Positions 6,523-13,624 of a DNA stretch of 13,624 nt are shown here, piece after piece. The stretch covers positions 1-13,624 of the forward strand of contig DAOVVQ010000078.1 of NCBI GenBank assembly GCA_030637065.1. Direction: 5' to 3'. The position numbers and the translations under genes are program-made. This stretch comes from Planctomycetota bacterium. Its GTDB lineage: Bacteria; Planctomycetota; Phycisphaerae; Sedimentisphaerales; Anaerohalosphaeraceae. Each line of letters starts with the position of its first letter. The stretch's first letter is position 1. The notes beneath the pieces are model-generated. The model was not told where the DNA came from. It was given only the letters and a program-made list of their open reading frames with translations, and did not search any database.

Positions 6523-9500
6523 GCCGAAGCATATTACTTTTCCGTCTACTGTTGCCATGTATAGTTTTCCGTTGGCTGCTATCAGGCCGTCGAAGACCGG
6601 GGGCGAATCGAGTGTTAGTTCGCCTAATTTCCGTCCCGTGTCCTTTGATACCGCCCAGAGCATTGCTCCGCTTTTGCCGGCGTGGGCCCGGGCCTGGATC
6701 GCGACTTGTTTTTGGACCTCCGGGTCGGTGATATTTTGCTCGGCATGGTTTTCGTCTACCGTATCTTCGGGGCCCGCTACGATCAGCGTGTCGCCGGCAA
6801 CGACCATCGCACGCACATATAACGGCAGTTTTTTGGTCCAGTCGTGCTCGACTACATACTCCGGCATAGGAGACGGTATGGCATTGGCGGGCTTATCCCC
6901 CTCCATGTTGACCTCGGGGAATTTTTTATACGCCGAAAACAACTGGTGCTCGATCGGCGTAATCCACTTGAAATACTCCGGCTTCCGCCCGAAACCATAG
7001 ACCCGGTCGTCGTCGACAACCAGGAGTTTTCCGGCTGGGGCGGCCCTGCCAGAGCGATAATACCCCTGCCAGCCGCTGACAAAACTCGACCCGTACATCC
7101 AATAAGTCCTGTGCCAGTTCGTATCGTCGAGAAATCCCGTCGGACTGAACAGATGTGCGAACCTACGGTCCTGATCCGGCAGCGGAGCACCACGGTCGCC
7201 CTCGGTGCCGTCCGCTCTGGCCATCGCCTCTAAGGGCAGCCGGGTCCCGTCAAGCCGGAACGGCTGGGACCGCATATAGATCAGCTCGCCGTCGCACGAA
7301 AGAACGTCAGGCAGAGCGACCGGCATATTGAGCCAACTGATAAAATCCTGTACCTTCTTGCCCGTTTCCGGCTCGTTTTCGTCAAGCATGGTCTCAGACT
7401 TTACCGCCCCCGTCACCGGGTCAAGCCGCCACAGCCGCAAACCCCCATCCAGAAACATGCTCCTGCCCGCGACCCCGTAGAGCGTGTCATCGTAAACCAG
7501 CACGCTCCCGCTAACAGGCCAGACGGACTCGATCTGCTCGAAGGCCGTCAGTCGCTGATCGAGAGGCGCAGCCAAAAACCGCCACGCCAAAACGCCATCG
7601 GAGGCCCGAACCGCATAGATATATCCGTCGGCACTGCCAAAGAGCACCAGACCCTTATAGATCGTCGGCGGCGAGTCCACCCTTGCGCCTGCCGAATAGC
7701 TCCAAAGCTCTTTACCCGAATCCCCATCCAGAGCAAAGACCCTGTGCCTGTCAATGCTCGCGACAAAGACCATGCCCTCCGCGGCAACGAGGCTCGAGAG
7801 CCTGCCGCCGACCGCAGCCCGCCACGATTCGCTGAGTTTATCCGGGACCGAACCAGCCGTCCGCCCGCTCCTGGCCCAATCGCCCCTGTACGTCGGCCAA
7901 GCCTTTTGATTTTCTATTTTCGATTTACTATTTACTATTTTGTTGTATGCCGGGCCTTTTTCAAGTCGATCTGCTTTTTTTGCATTGCCTCCGGTGCGCG
8001 GGCCCTTCAGTGCCGGCGCGAGGGCGTTGAATCCGTCCATTTTTGCTTCGAGATAGCATGCGCAGGGGTGCTGCGGGGCGTATAGCAGGCCGTTGGCTGG
8101 CATCACACCGTAGAGGCAGGCGCCCCGGACCCAGTGATTGACATCCCAGTGCTCGGCTTCGACGTCGACGAACTCGACCCCTCCACGCGACATCAGCAGA
8201 TAATTATCCGTCGCCTTGCCGCGATGGCACCTGTGATGGAACCAGTAGGTATCCACATCGGGCGAGAATTTCTGCTTGACCTCGCCGGTGCGCACATCGC
8301 GACCGACAAACACACCGACCGCCCGGCTGCTCATCGTATCGCCGCTCCAGACAATGCCGTCAACGACCAACATGTCCTCGGGCGACTTGTACCCGCTGGC
8401 CGGATGGTCCGCGGCCCAGAGTTTTTTGCCCGTCGCCGCGTCAAAGGCGATCATCGCGTCATCATTGCTCGTCTTACGGTCCGCCGTCGGCATACGCACG
8501 GTCCCGCCGGTGTTAAGCAGAACCACATCTTCATAGATCACCAGCGTCAGCATATACGATGACGCGATATTCTTGCCGCGCTCAAAGGCCTCGGACCGCC
8601 AAAGCTCATTTCCCTTCCTGTCGAGGCATACGACGCTTTCGCCGTCGTGAAAGATCACCCGCTCGGAATCCGCCGCCAACGTTCCCGGCATGACAACGGT
8701 CTCTCTACTCCAAAGCCGCCTTCCGCTGGCAGCATCTATTGCCATGACCTTTCTTGGCCCATCGTCCCAGAAGTTCATCGACAGCTCCTTGTCCGCCACA
8801 GCCGGGCCCTTTGGAGCCTTTTCATTTACCTGCACGAACAAAACGCCATCCGAAAGCACGACCTCTTCGCACCCTTCGGTCCCGGCGTACTCTACCACCG
8901 TTTCGCCGCTGGCCGCATCGAGGGCCTCGAGCTGCGCATCGTAACCTAACGTCACATACACCCGCTGACCGTCGGCCACAAGCCGCCGGGGCAACTGCGC
9001 AGGGCCGCTCTTCAAACGCCACAGATGAGTAAACCACCGGCCAATGTCCCGCTTCCAGAGCACCGTCCCGTTAAACGCGTCACGTGCCGCCAGCGACCAC
9101 TTAGGCGCCGTCAGGATCGAAAGAGGCGGTGCCTCGTCAATGATATAAAACACCTTCCCGCCCGCCGATACCGTGGCGCTCATACTCGTCATCGTGTCAT
9201 GGTGACGCGAATATCGCGGCGAGCCGACCCATTGCATCCTGCGAGGCGGCCCGATCACCGTATCGTGAGCAACGGCATTGCCGCTGGAATCGTGCATGTA
9301 ATGCGTCCAGTCGTCGATCTGCTTTGGCCGGTCCTTTTCGAGCCGCACCGTCCGCGCACCGAACCTGTGGATAGCCACCCCATTGGGGCACAGAACACGC
9401 AGCAGCTCTTCCTTCGGAACGCTTTTGTAGCCCTCGATGAGGATCAGGTTCGCAAAATTATTGATATAAGGCAGCCGCTCTCCGTCCCAGACATCCACCG

Positions 9501-9780
9501 ACACCCGCCCGTAAAGACCCTTCGAATCGATAAGCTCCCTCGCCCGGGCGACGTCTTCCGGATCTCTGTCCAGCCCATGAACCAAAAAGCCCTCGCCCTC
9601 GCCAAGCTCCGCCGTAAGCTCCCCGTCGCCGCATCCGACATGCACGATCAATCCGCCGCTAATACCGCTGTGATCGAGAACCTCACGACCATCCTGCCAG
9701 GCCCCCTGCACCGACTGAGAAAACGCCGCCAGGCAAACCGCGACAATAACCGAAGAAATAATCCGAAACGCACAATTCAT
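6514..9780 (-). CDS. Secreted methyltransferase-like / PQQ-type beta-propeller fusion protein
   Basis: The product is 1088 residues. A signal peptide spans about 1-26 (hydrophobic core then QSVQGAW). Residues 40-140 look like a class I SAM-methyltransferase fold: the glycine loop HVGCGDGELT at 47-56 and an acidic residue in LDRDPED at 70-76. The rest is built of PQQ/BamB-like propeller blades, recognisable by repeats such as VMAIDAASGRRLW, MIAFDAATGKKLW, VFALDGDSGKELW and IYAVRASDGVLAW. A conserved-looking middle segment carries HHRCHRG (515-521) and APQHPCACY (568-576), which might bind metal or form disulfides. I recognise this architecture from planctomycetes and verrucomicrobia but no member's reaction is known to me. 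The ATG is supported by GGAG eight bases upstream. It follows the beta-helix gene by 71 bp, so co-expression is likely. An AT-rich repeat tract at 7904-7941 has been absorbed in frame. PQQ binding itself is not shown. Confidence 0.85.
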   Translation of the reverse strand: MNCAFRIISSVIVAVCLAAFSQSVQGAWQDGREVLDHSGISGGLIVHVGCGDGELTAELGEGEGFLVHGLDRDPEDVARARELIDSKGLYGRVSVDVWDGERLPYINNFANLILIEGYKSVPKEELLRVLCPNGVAIHRFGARTVRLEKDRPKQIDDWTHYMHDSSGNAVAHDTVIGPPRRMQWVGSPRYSRHHDTMTSMSATVSAGGKVFYIIDEAPPLSILTAPKWSLAARDAFNGTVLWKRDIGRWFTHLWRLKSGPAQLPRRLVADGQRVYVTLGYDAQLEALDAASGETVVEYAGTEGCEEVVLSDGVLFVQVNEKAPKGPAVADKELSMNFWDDGPRKVMAIDAASGRRLWSRETVVMPGTLAADSERVIFHDGESVVCLDRKGNELWRSEAFERGKNIASSYMLTLVIYEDVVLLNTGGTVRMPTADRKTSNDDAMIAFDAATGKKLWAADHPASGYKSPEDMLVVDGIVWSGDTMSSRAVGVFVGRDVRTGEVKQKFSPDVDTYWFHHRCHRGKATDNYLLMSRGGVEFVDVEAEHWDVNHWVRGACLYGVMPANGLLYAPQHPCACYLEAKMDGFNALAPALKGPRTGGNAKKADRLEKGPAYNKIVNSKSKIENQKAWPTYRGDWARSGRTAGSVPDKLSESWRAAVGGRLSSLVAAEGMVFVASIDRHRVFALDGDSGKELWSYSAGARVDSPPTIYKGLVLFGSADGYIYAVRASDGVLAWRFLAAPLDQRLTAFEQIESVWPVSGSVLVYDDTLYGVAGRSMFLDGGLRLWRLDPVTGAVKSETMLDENEPETGKKVQDFISWLNMPVALPDVLSCDGELIYMRSQPFRLDGTRLPLEAMARADGTEGDRGAPLPDQDRRFAHLFSPTGFLDDTNWHRTYWMYGSSFVSGWQGYYRSGRAAPAGKLLVVDDDRVYGFGRKPEYFKWITPIEHQLFSAYKKFPEVNMEGDKPANAIPSPMPEYVVEHDWTKKLPLYVRAMVVAGDTLIVAGPEDTVDENHAEQNITDPEVQKQVAIQARAHAGKSGAMLWAVSKDTGRKLGELTLDSPPVFDGLIAANGKLYMATVDGKVICFGAN
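7904..7941. repeat. In-frame AT-rich repeat tract inside the PQQ gene
   Basis: A 38-bp tract of near-repeated units (ATTTTCTATTTTCGATTTAC and ATTTACTATTTTG) stands out from the surrounding GC-rich coding sequence. On the coding strand it reads NKIVNSKSKIENQK, at residues 613-626, between two groups of propeller blades. Tracts of this composition (TTTTGATTTTCTATTTTCGA) are a familiar intergenic repeat type in planctomycete genomes. Confidence 0.5.
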
Positions 9781-9851
9781 AATCTCGTCTCCATAAGTTT
9801 TTTACAGAAATTAAAGAGTCCGTCAACCTTTCGGTTCCTTGTGCCGCCGGC

Positions 9852-12089
9852 TCATTTATCGCCTTTCATCAACCGGCTTAAGGTGGCCCCGCTTTTACGC
9901 AGGCGCCTCACCGATGGGTCGCTTAGTAGTCCGATACGCTCGAACGGGATCTGCTGGAATCCCATCGCCAACGCGGGTGAGCCTTCTTTGAGTCGAAAGT
10001 CGAGATGCTCTACATCCTCGAACATCGGATCCGCCGTGGAGCTGTTTTGGTCCCATCCGTCTTTTTGTCGCCGGGCTAACCACGCTTTCGCACCGGAAGG
10101 ATTCCCCGCGGCATGAAAAACATTGCTGTCGCCGACCAGGGTGTTCTCCCGATAGAATGAGACGTTACTTCCGGGATGCATGAAGATGTTGCGGCTGACG
10201 ATGGTCTCTCCCGATGCGCCGACGCCGAAGGTGCCCCAGTTAAAGACCATGTTATTCTCGAAGGTGTTTTCGTGTTTGAGCGAGACACCGCTGAATTCGC
10301 CGTCGACACCAATAAGGATGTTGCCATAACACATCGACTCGAACTGTTCGTCGTCGTTGCGGAACATGCCCGGCGGCGTGGGGCTGGAGTGGACGAGGTT
10401 ATACCGGAAGGTGTTGCCGAAAGTGCCGGAAAGGTAGAGTGCGTTGCCGTCTCCGCCCCCGACCATTGCGGCGCCGATCTCGTTATACTCGATGATATTT
10501 CCGCGGCTGTGGGCAAAGTCGAGACAATTATTAAGCGTAGCGGGCCTGCCTCCGATCTCATCCCAGCGCATGATACGCATGATCTCGCGAATGTTCGGAT
10601 ACTCCTGCGGGAAATTCGGGAAATCCTTGAAACGCCACCCGAAAAAACGCGGACGCACACCGGAGACGACGATCGCATCGTAAAAAGTGTCGTGGATGTA
10701 ATTATGGCTGATGACGTTGTGGCCGCTTTGGAACACGAAGATCGCCATCCCATGAAACCACAGCTGCCCTATCCGCGAAATTTCGTTGTTGGTAACGACA
10801 TTGTTCTTATTAACGTCTTTGGTGCCGGGGCCATAGCCGCAAAGCAGAATGCCGGTATAGCCGAGATTATCGATGAGGTTGCCGGCGACCGTATTGTTCT
10901 GGCAATAAAGATCCAGACGAATGCCGCTGCCAGCGCCGTTGACAAAGGTGCAATCGCGAATCTCACAATTTTCCGCGCCGCGAAGGCGGACATAGGCGTT
11001 GTTCTCGTCGAACATCTCCCAGTCATGCTGGATTCCGCGACTGTCCTTGCGCAGAACAAGCCGTTTTCCGTGCCTGAAGGTGATCCCTTTGATCGAAATA
11101 CCGCGCACTGCAACGTCACCGTCGCCGGTTTCGTCATTGTGGCCCTCGATCCGGATATACTCCGTTAGCGATGGGGCAACGATGCGCCGGCTAAGCTGCG
11201 AGGCGTTCCTGGGCCAGAGATAGACCTTGCGATCAACCGTGTCGACGATCCATGTGCCGGGACGGGTCAAGCCCTCGGGGACATTACAAAGCTGGCCATC
11301 GCCCTCTACGCCCTGTTTCTCGATGTCAGAGCTTCGATTCTGTTTCTTTTGCGGGTTATCGCTGAGTTTGTACGTGCCCTCCACACTCGTGCGAGCGGTT
11401 TTCGCCTCCAGGTCCACGGACTTAAGCTGAAGAAAATTTGCGACCCAGTTGCGGGTCGGTTTCTTGTAGATCTCAATGTCCTCGATATTGTGCCAGTTGC
11501 GGAAAGGACCGGACTTAAACCGAAGCAGATCAAGCTCCTCCCAGCGGGTTCGGGTGCCGTTTTCCGTCATTGGCAGCTTCGGGTCGGTCGCAAACTTCAC
11601 ACGAGCCCGGTCGATAAATCCGTCCTCGTCAAACAGAGCATAAAATCGCCCCAGACCCTCCGGCATGACGGCAACCCAAAGATTACCCTTCGCCTCACGC
11701 GGAGTGCCTTGAGGATAAACGGTCGCCTTCTTCCATCCGGTGATCTCAACACCGGAATCGAGGACCGGCGTTTCACCGGGGAATGCTTCGTAGCTTACCG
11801 CCAGGCCCAAAGGCCCGCCGTCGGCAAACCCGAGGACAAACGTCCTGTCGAGTTGATAGGTCCCGCCCCGCAACAGGACCCGGATATTCTGACGTCGCTG
11901 TTCGGTCGAAAGAGAACGGATCGTATCACGGGCCTTTTCCAGCGACGCAAAGGGCTCGCTGATCGTCCCGTCAGCCGTATCCGATCCGTCAGACGCGACA
12001 TAGTAACTCAATTCCGCCGAAGCGAGCGGCGCGATCGCCAGAAAGCCGGCAACCAGCACGGTTGAGACGGCGCTTTTGATAAGTTTCAT
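9852..12089 (-). CDS. Secreted right-handed parallel beta-helix protein, possible glycoside hydrolase
   Basis: The 745-residue product has a clear signal peptide (1-25, ending PLASA before ELSYYV). Residues 26-115 have the DUF1565-like opening of many beta-helix enzymes (YYVASDGSDTADGTISEPFASLEKAR, then LLRGGTYQL and YEAFPGETPVLDSG). After a less regular region, residues about 325-645 show the repeated coils of a right-handed beta-helix (for example NNTVAGNLIDNLGYTGI, NVISHNYIHDTFYDAIVV, NIIEYNEIGAA, NTFENNMVFNWGTFGV). The end (686-721: DPMFED...DFRLKEGSPALAMGF) is also typical. The layout resembles family GH141, whose known members act on fucose- or xylose-containing glycans, but I cannot name catalytic residues, and a polysaccharide lyase is an alternative. 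The ATG at 12089 was chosen over TTG 12110 because GGAAGAG precedes it and the signal peptide starts there. It lies between an arylsulfatase and the PQQ gene, consistent with sulfated polysaccharide breakdown. Confidence 0.85.
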   Translation of the reverse strand: MKLIKSAVSTVLVAGFLAIAPLASAELSYYVASDGSDTADGTISEPFASLEKARDTIRSLSTEQRRQNIRVLLRGGTYQLDRTFVLGFADGGPLGLAVSYEAFPGETPVLDSGVEITGWKKATVYPQGTPREAKGNLWVAVMPEGLGRFYALFDEDGFIDRARVKFATDPKLPMTENGTRTRWEELDLLRFKSGPFRNWHNIEDIEIYKKPTRNWVANFLQLKSVDLEAKTARTSVEGTYKLSDNPQKKQNRSSDIEKQGVEGDGQLCNVPEGLTRPGTWIVDTVDRKVYLWPRNASQLSRRIVAPSLTEYIRIEGHNDETGDGDVAVRGISIKGITFRHGKRLVLRKDSRGIQHDWEMFDENNAYVRLRGAENCEIRDCTFVNGAGSGIRLDLYCQNNTVAGNLIDNLGYTGILLCGYGPGTKDVNKNNVVTNNEISRIGQLWFHGMAIFVFQSGHNVISHNYIHDTFYDAIVVSGVRPRFFGWRFKDFPNFPQEYPNIREIMRIMRWDEIGGRPATLNNCLDFAHSRGNIIEYNEIGAAMVGGGDGNALYLSGTFGNTFRYNLVHSSPTPPGMFRNDDEQFESMCYGNILIGVDGEFSGVSLKHENTFENNMVFNWGTFGVGASGETIVSRNIFMHPGSNVSFYRENTLVGDSNVFHAAGNPSGAKAWLARRQKDGWDQNSSTADPMFEDVEHLDFRLKEGSPALAMGFQQIPFERIGLLSDPSVRRLRKSGATLSRLMKGDK

Positions 12090-12203
12090 AAAATCTCTTC
12101 CATTCACCAATTTACAATTACACCTTTATAAACCAAGAAGCGGTTTGTCTTCTCAATTCAACGGTTACATCCCCTGGTTTTGCCCGGCACGAGGTGGTGA
12201 ACC

Positions 12204-13624
12204 CTACGGCTCGTATTTCTCTCCGCCGTAGAAGTAATAAGGCGGCGGTGTAGTTCCGCCACTTTTATACTTATCACCCCGGTCGTCCCACCAGTTAAGC
12301 CAGAGCAGATCAAGCTCGGCAACCTTCGACGGATTCGAGCCGGCAAGATCATTTGTCTCCGTGCGGTCCAAATCAAGCCGATACAACTCCCACGGCTGAC
12401 CGAAATCGGATACGAGCTTCCAGTTACCCTTCATCACCGCCCGATGGTTCTGGAACAGAAAGAACAGCGCCTCATGGCCGTCCCGCGTCCTGCCCTCGAA
12501 GATCGGAACCAGGCTCTTACCCGGCAGCGGCTGGAGCTTTTCGCCCTCGAATTTGCTCGGCCAGTGCCATTTGGCCAGCTCAAGGACCGTGGGCATAATA
12601 TCGATCAAATGCGACCGCTCGTCGCTGATCCGGCCCCTGTCCCTGATCACCGCCGGCCAATTCGCAATAAACGGCGAGCCGATCCCGCCTTCATGCTGAT
12701 TCCGCTTATAATAGCTAAACGGAGTATCGCTGACATTCGCCCACGCAACGCCGTACTCCCAGTTCGTATCGGGAGTGCCCGGCTCATCTTCGTAGTGGCG
12801 GCTGCGGTCGAAAGCACACCCACCGTTATCGCTCATAAACATTATCAGCGTATTTTCATCGATATCGAGGCTCTTTAACTTCCGCACAAGCCTGCCGATA
12901 TTCTGGTCAAGCCGGTCGACCATCGCCGCATACGCACTCATCCGCTTATCCTCGAACTCGCGCTCGGCCGCATTGAGCATACTCCACGGCGGAATATAAT
13001 CCGGCCTCGGCGAGAGCGTCCACTCCGGCTTAATAAGCCCCATCGCAACCTGCCGGTCATACCGCTCCTGACGAAGCTGGTCCCAGCCCTTCGTAAACCG
13101 GCCGTTTCGATACTTGGCAATATCGTCCGGCCACGCCTCCAGATGATAATGAGGAGCATTATACGCAAGGTACATAAAGAACGGCTTATCCGAATGGTCC
13201 CGCCGAGCCTCGTCGATAAACTCCATGGCATAATCGGTTATATCGTCGGTGGCATAAAAATCCCCGCTAAAATCGGTATACGGATCGGCGTCAAGCTTCC
13301 ACGTATCGTTACCCGAAAAATAATCGCTCATCCCGCTGAGGTGGCCGAAGTACCTGTCAAAGCCCCGGTCGTAGGGATTGCCGTTAAGATGCCACTTGCC
13401 GACCGCCAGCGTCCTGTAACCGGCTGCCTGCATCGCCTGGCCCATCGTGATACCCGTATCGATACCCTGGCCGGAATCCTGCCAGTAAAGACCGCTCAAA
13501 AGGCTGGTCCGCGTGGGGGCACACTTGGCTGTGTTATAATAATGAGAGAGCCGAAGACCGCCGTCAGCCCAAGAATCGACATTCGGCGTATCGATCTCAC
13601 CGCCGAAACAGACCAGATCCGAAA
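12204..13624 (-). CDS. Arylsulfatase (formylglycine sulfatase), N-terminus cut by window
   Basis: The visible 472 residues are most of an S1-family sulfatase; the frame is open to the end of the window, so the start, any signal peptide and the first metal-binding aspartates are missing. The fragment begins SDLVCFGGEIDTPNVDSWAD. The formylglycine motif CAPTRTSLLSG follows, with the cysteine codon at the complement of 13521-13523 and the motif arginine at 13509-13511. Further active-site segments are VGKWHL, AYNAPHYH, MSDNGG and KRNQHEGG, so catalysis looks intact. The Leu codon at 13499 can be read as TTG but is not a start, because the motif lies upstream of it. The overall pattern resembles arylsulfatase A-like bacterial enzymes that act on polysaccharides. 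The protein ends in an odd proline/tyrosine-rich tail (TPPPYYFYGGEKYEP). The beta-helix gene follows after 114 bp, probably in the same operon. Confidence 0.92.
   Translation of the reverse strand, partial: SDLVCFGGEIDTPNVDSWADGGLRLSHYYNTAKCAPTRTSLLSGLYWQDSGQGIDTGITMGQAMQAAGYRTLAVGKWHLNGNPYDRGFDRYFGHLSGMSDYFSGNDTWKLDADPYTDFSGDFYATDDITDYAMEFIDEARRDHSDKPFFMYLAYNAPHYHLEAWPDDIAKYRNGRFTKGWDQLRQERYDRQVAMGLIKPEWTLSPRPDYIPPWSMLNAAEREFEDKRMSAYAAMVDRLDQNIGRLVRKLKSLDIDENTLIMFMSDNGGCAFDRSRHYEDEPGTPDTNWEYGVAWANVSDTPFSYYKRNQHEGGIGSPFIANWPAVIRDRGRISDERSHLIDIMPTVLELAKWHWPSKFEGEKLQPLPGKSLVPIFEGRTRDGHEALFFLFQNHRAVMKGNWKLVSDFGQPWELYRLDLDRTETNDLAGSNPSKVAELDLLWLNWWDDRGDKYKSGGTTPPPYYFYGGEKYEP

Noticed and set aside
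9025..10116. Long + strand open frame (363 codons) opposite the PQQ and beta-helix genes, and similar frames at 4278-4964, 5325-6176, 10176-11168 and 11349-12065
   Set aside because: They are antisense to strongly supported coding sequences, have arginine- and proline-rich compositions typical of shadow frames in GC-rich DNA, and contain no recognisable domain.
12130..12146. Hairpin AAACC/GGTTT between the arylsulfatase and beta-helix genes
   Set aside because: Only five weak pairs with a 7-nt loop and no T-run on the transcribed strand.
12125..12156. Promoter for the beta-helix gene (TTGAGA and TATAAA on the - strand)
   Set aside because: The spacer is 20 bp, too long for a normal promoter, and the 114-bp gap fits read-through from the upstream sulfatase.
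1..13624. CRISPR arrays, tRNA or rRNA genes, intact transposons, riboswitches
   Set aside because: No regularly spaced repeats, cloverleaf-like sequence, transposase frame or recognisable riboswitch core was found by eye on either strand.

Overview
The window looks like a chromosomal piece of an anaerobic, probably marine planctomycete of the Phycisphaerae/Sedimentisphaerales kind. This is inferred from content: two formylglycine-type sulfatases, one carrying a dockerin-like module; a very large exported PQQ-propeller protein with a methyltransferase-like head; an exported right-handed beta-helix protein; and no SusC/SusD genes. No rRNA or other taxonomic marker is present, so the assignment is tentative.

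Layout. On the + strand, bases 1-1137 hold the 3' part of an acyl-ACP synthetase (Aas-like AMP-binding domain), followed 40 bp later by a membrane-anchored M28 metallopeptidase (1178-2275). Everything after that, 2293-13624, is on the - strand and converges on the peptidase. Read in its direction of transcription (right to left), it comprises an arylsulfatase cut by the window edge (13624-12204), a secreted beta-helix protein (12089-9852), the secreted methyltransferase-like/PQQ protein (9780-6514), and a secreted multidomain sulfatase (6194-3264). A 300-bp spacer follows with two tiny Shine-Dalgarno-led reading frames, a weak terminator and repeated GGTTAT half-sites. Last come a broken zeta-type toxin gene (2963-2631), a 52-aa antitoxin-like frame (2673-2515) and a 63-aa cysteine-rich small protein (2484-2293).

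How the genes fit together. The sulfatase, beta-helix and PQQ genes are separated by only 114 and 71 bp, all have or probably have export signals, and look like one transcription unit for breaking down a sulfated polysaccharide outside the cytoplasm or in the periplasm. The dockerin-like sulfatase lies 319 bp further on and may have its own promoter. The toxin-antitoxin debris downstream looks like a decayed module: the toxin C-terminal half is missing and the sequence runs directly, out of frame, into the antitoxin-like frame.

The noncoding and low-complexity sequence is notable. A short hairpin repeat lies just upstream of the dockerin-like sulfatase, a second hairpin sits in its leader, a sequence resembling an insertion-sequence end lies behind the PQQ gene, and an AT-rich repeat tract has been taken up in frame inside the PQQ gene. 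No tRNA, rRNA, CRISPR array or intact mobile element was seen.
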